A stretch of 14,308 nt of DNA from JACKJA01 sp050297015. Lineage in GTDB: Bacteria > Pseudomonadota > Alphaproteobacteria > Micavibrionales > Micavibrionaceae. The notes under the pieces were generated by a model. That model was not told the DNA's origin, did not search any database, and was given only the letters and a program-made list of their open reading frames with translations. The position numbers and the translations under genes were made by a program. The stretch covers positions 1 through 14,308 of the forward strand of contig JBNKRZ010000001.1 of NCBI GenBank assembly GCA_050297015.1. Direction: 5' to 3'. Of the stretch, positions 14,170-14,308 are shown piece by piece; position 1 is the first letter of the stretch; every line of letters starts with the position of its first letter.

Positions 14170-14308
14170 TTACTCAATAATTTTAGATACGACGCCGGCG
14201 CCGACGGTGCGGCCGCCTTCACGGATAGCAAAGCGCAGACCTTCGTCCATCGCGATCGGCGCGATCAGTTCGACAACCATTTTACAGTTATCGCCCGGCA
14301 TCACCATT
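14170..14308 (-). CDS. tuf: Elongation factor Tu, C-terminal part (cut by the window edge)
   Basis: The last 46 codons of EF-Tu, the GTPase that brings aminoacyl-tRNA to the ribosome, are present. The reading MVMPGDNCKMVVELIAPIAM, then DEGLRFAIREGGRTVGAGVV and SKIIE, is domain III and is essentially invariant across bacteria. The gene enters from the right edge, so its start lies outside the window. A 7-bp hairpin (TGAGTAA/TTACTCA, 14160-14176) overlaps the stop codon, and the terminator follows. A terminator directly after tuf shows that this copy is the last gene of its transcript, unlike a tuf followed by rpsJ. Confidence 0.97.
   Translation of the reverse strand, partial: MVMPGDNCKMVVELIAPIAMDEGLRFAIREGGRTVGAGVVSKIIE

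Overview
The window looks like chromosomal DNA of an alphaproteobacterium with moderate GC content. The best evidence is the housekeeping block on the minus strand, read right to left: infA, maf, an RNase E/G-family gene and tRNA-Phe. This is an alphaproteobacterial gene order, although yacG, often found next to tRNA-Phe, is missing. A Tad-type pilus protein pair and a YjbH-family outer-membrane protein also fit. A Micavibrio-like or related environmental lineage is possible, but the sequence does not settle this.

Region 1 (1-2256, minus): infA overlaps maf by 1 nt and maf is followed by the RNase E/G gene, which starts at TTG behind a strong Shine-Dalgarno. A 76-bp palindromic repeat sits between maf and the RNase gene and supplies the end of maf. 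tRNA-Phe(GAA) appears to have its own promoter. Region 2 (2257-4563, plus): a divergent promoter region, then a 695-aa YjbH-like protein linked to exopolysaccharide. Region 3 (4585-6024, minus): a two-gene unit coding a protein with the CpaC/Tad secretin N-terminal domain only, and a TadD-like TPR lipoprotein. No other Tad genes are present.

Region 4 (about 6220-14010) is accessory and the most interesting part. It is a two-partner secretion system with divergent genes: a TpsA exoprotein of about 1727 aa on the minus strand (TPS secretion domain, long NosD/PbH1-type beta-helix, C-terminal cysteine pair), and a TpsB (FhaC/ShlB-type) transporter of 585 aa on the plus strand. Their 401-bp shared intergenic region holds dyads, promoter-like boxes and a long-range 10-bp stem. 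Downstream of tpsA is a 55-aa ORF with an ideal Shine-Dalgarno and a signal-peptide-like sequence. A repeat beginning TAGATACTGTAGT occurs three times. Copy B (6534-6554) overlaps the tpsA stop codon, copy C (13987-14007) lies just beyond the tpsB terminator, and these two form an exact 21-bp inverted repeat bracketing the whole module. Copy A (6281-6301) lies beyond the small ORF and pairs with B over 34 bp. This suggests a discrete cassette, an invertible segment or a recombination scar, and it is the main novelty candidate.

Region 5 (14170-14308, minus): the last 46 codons of tuf (EF-Tu) with its terminator.

Together the window joins a translation/RNA-decay core to several cell-surface functions: polysaccharide-linked outer-membrane protein, pilus-related proteins and a large secreted adhesin with its transporter.
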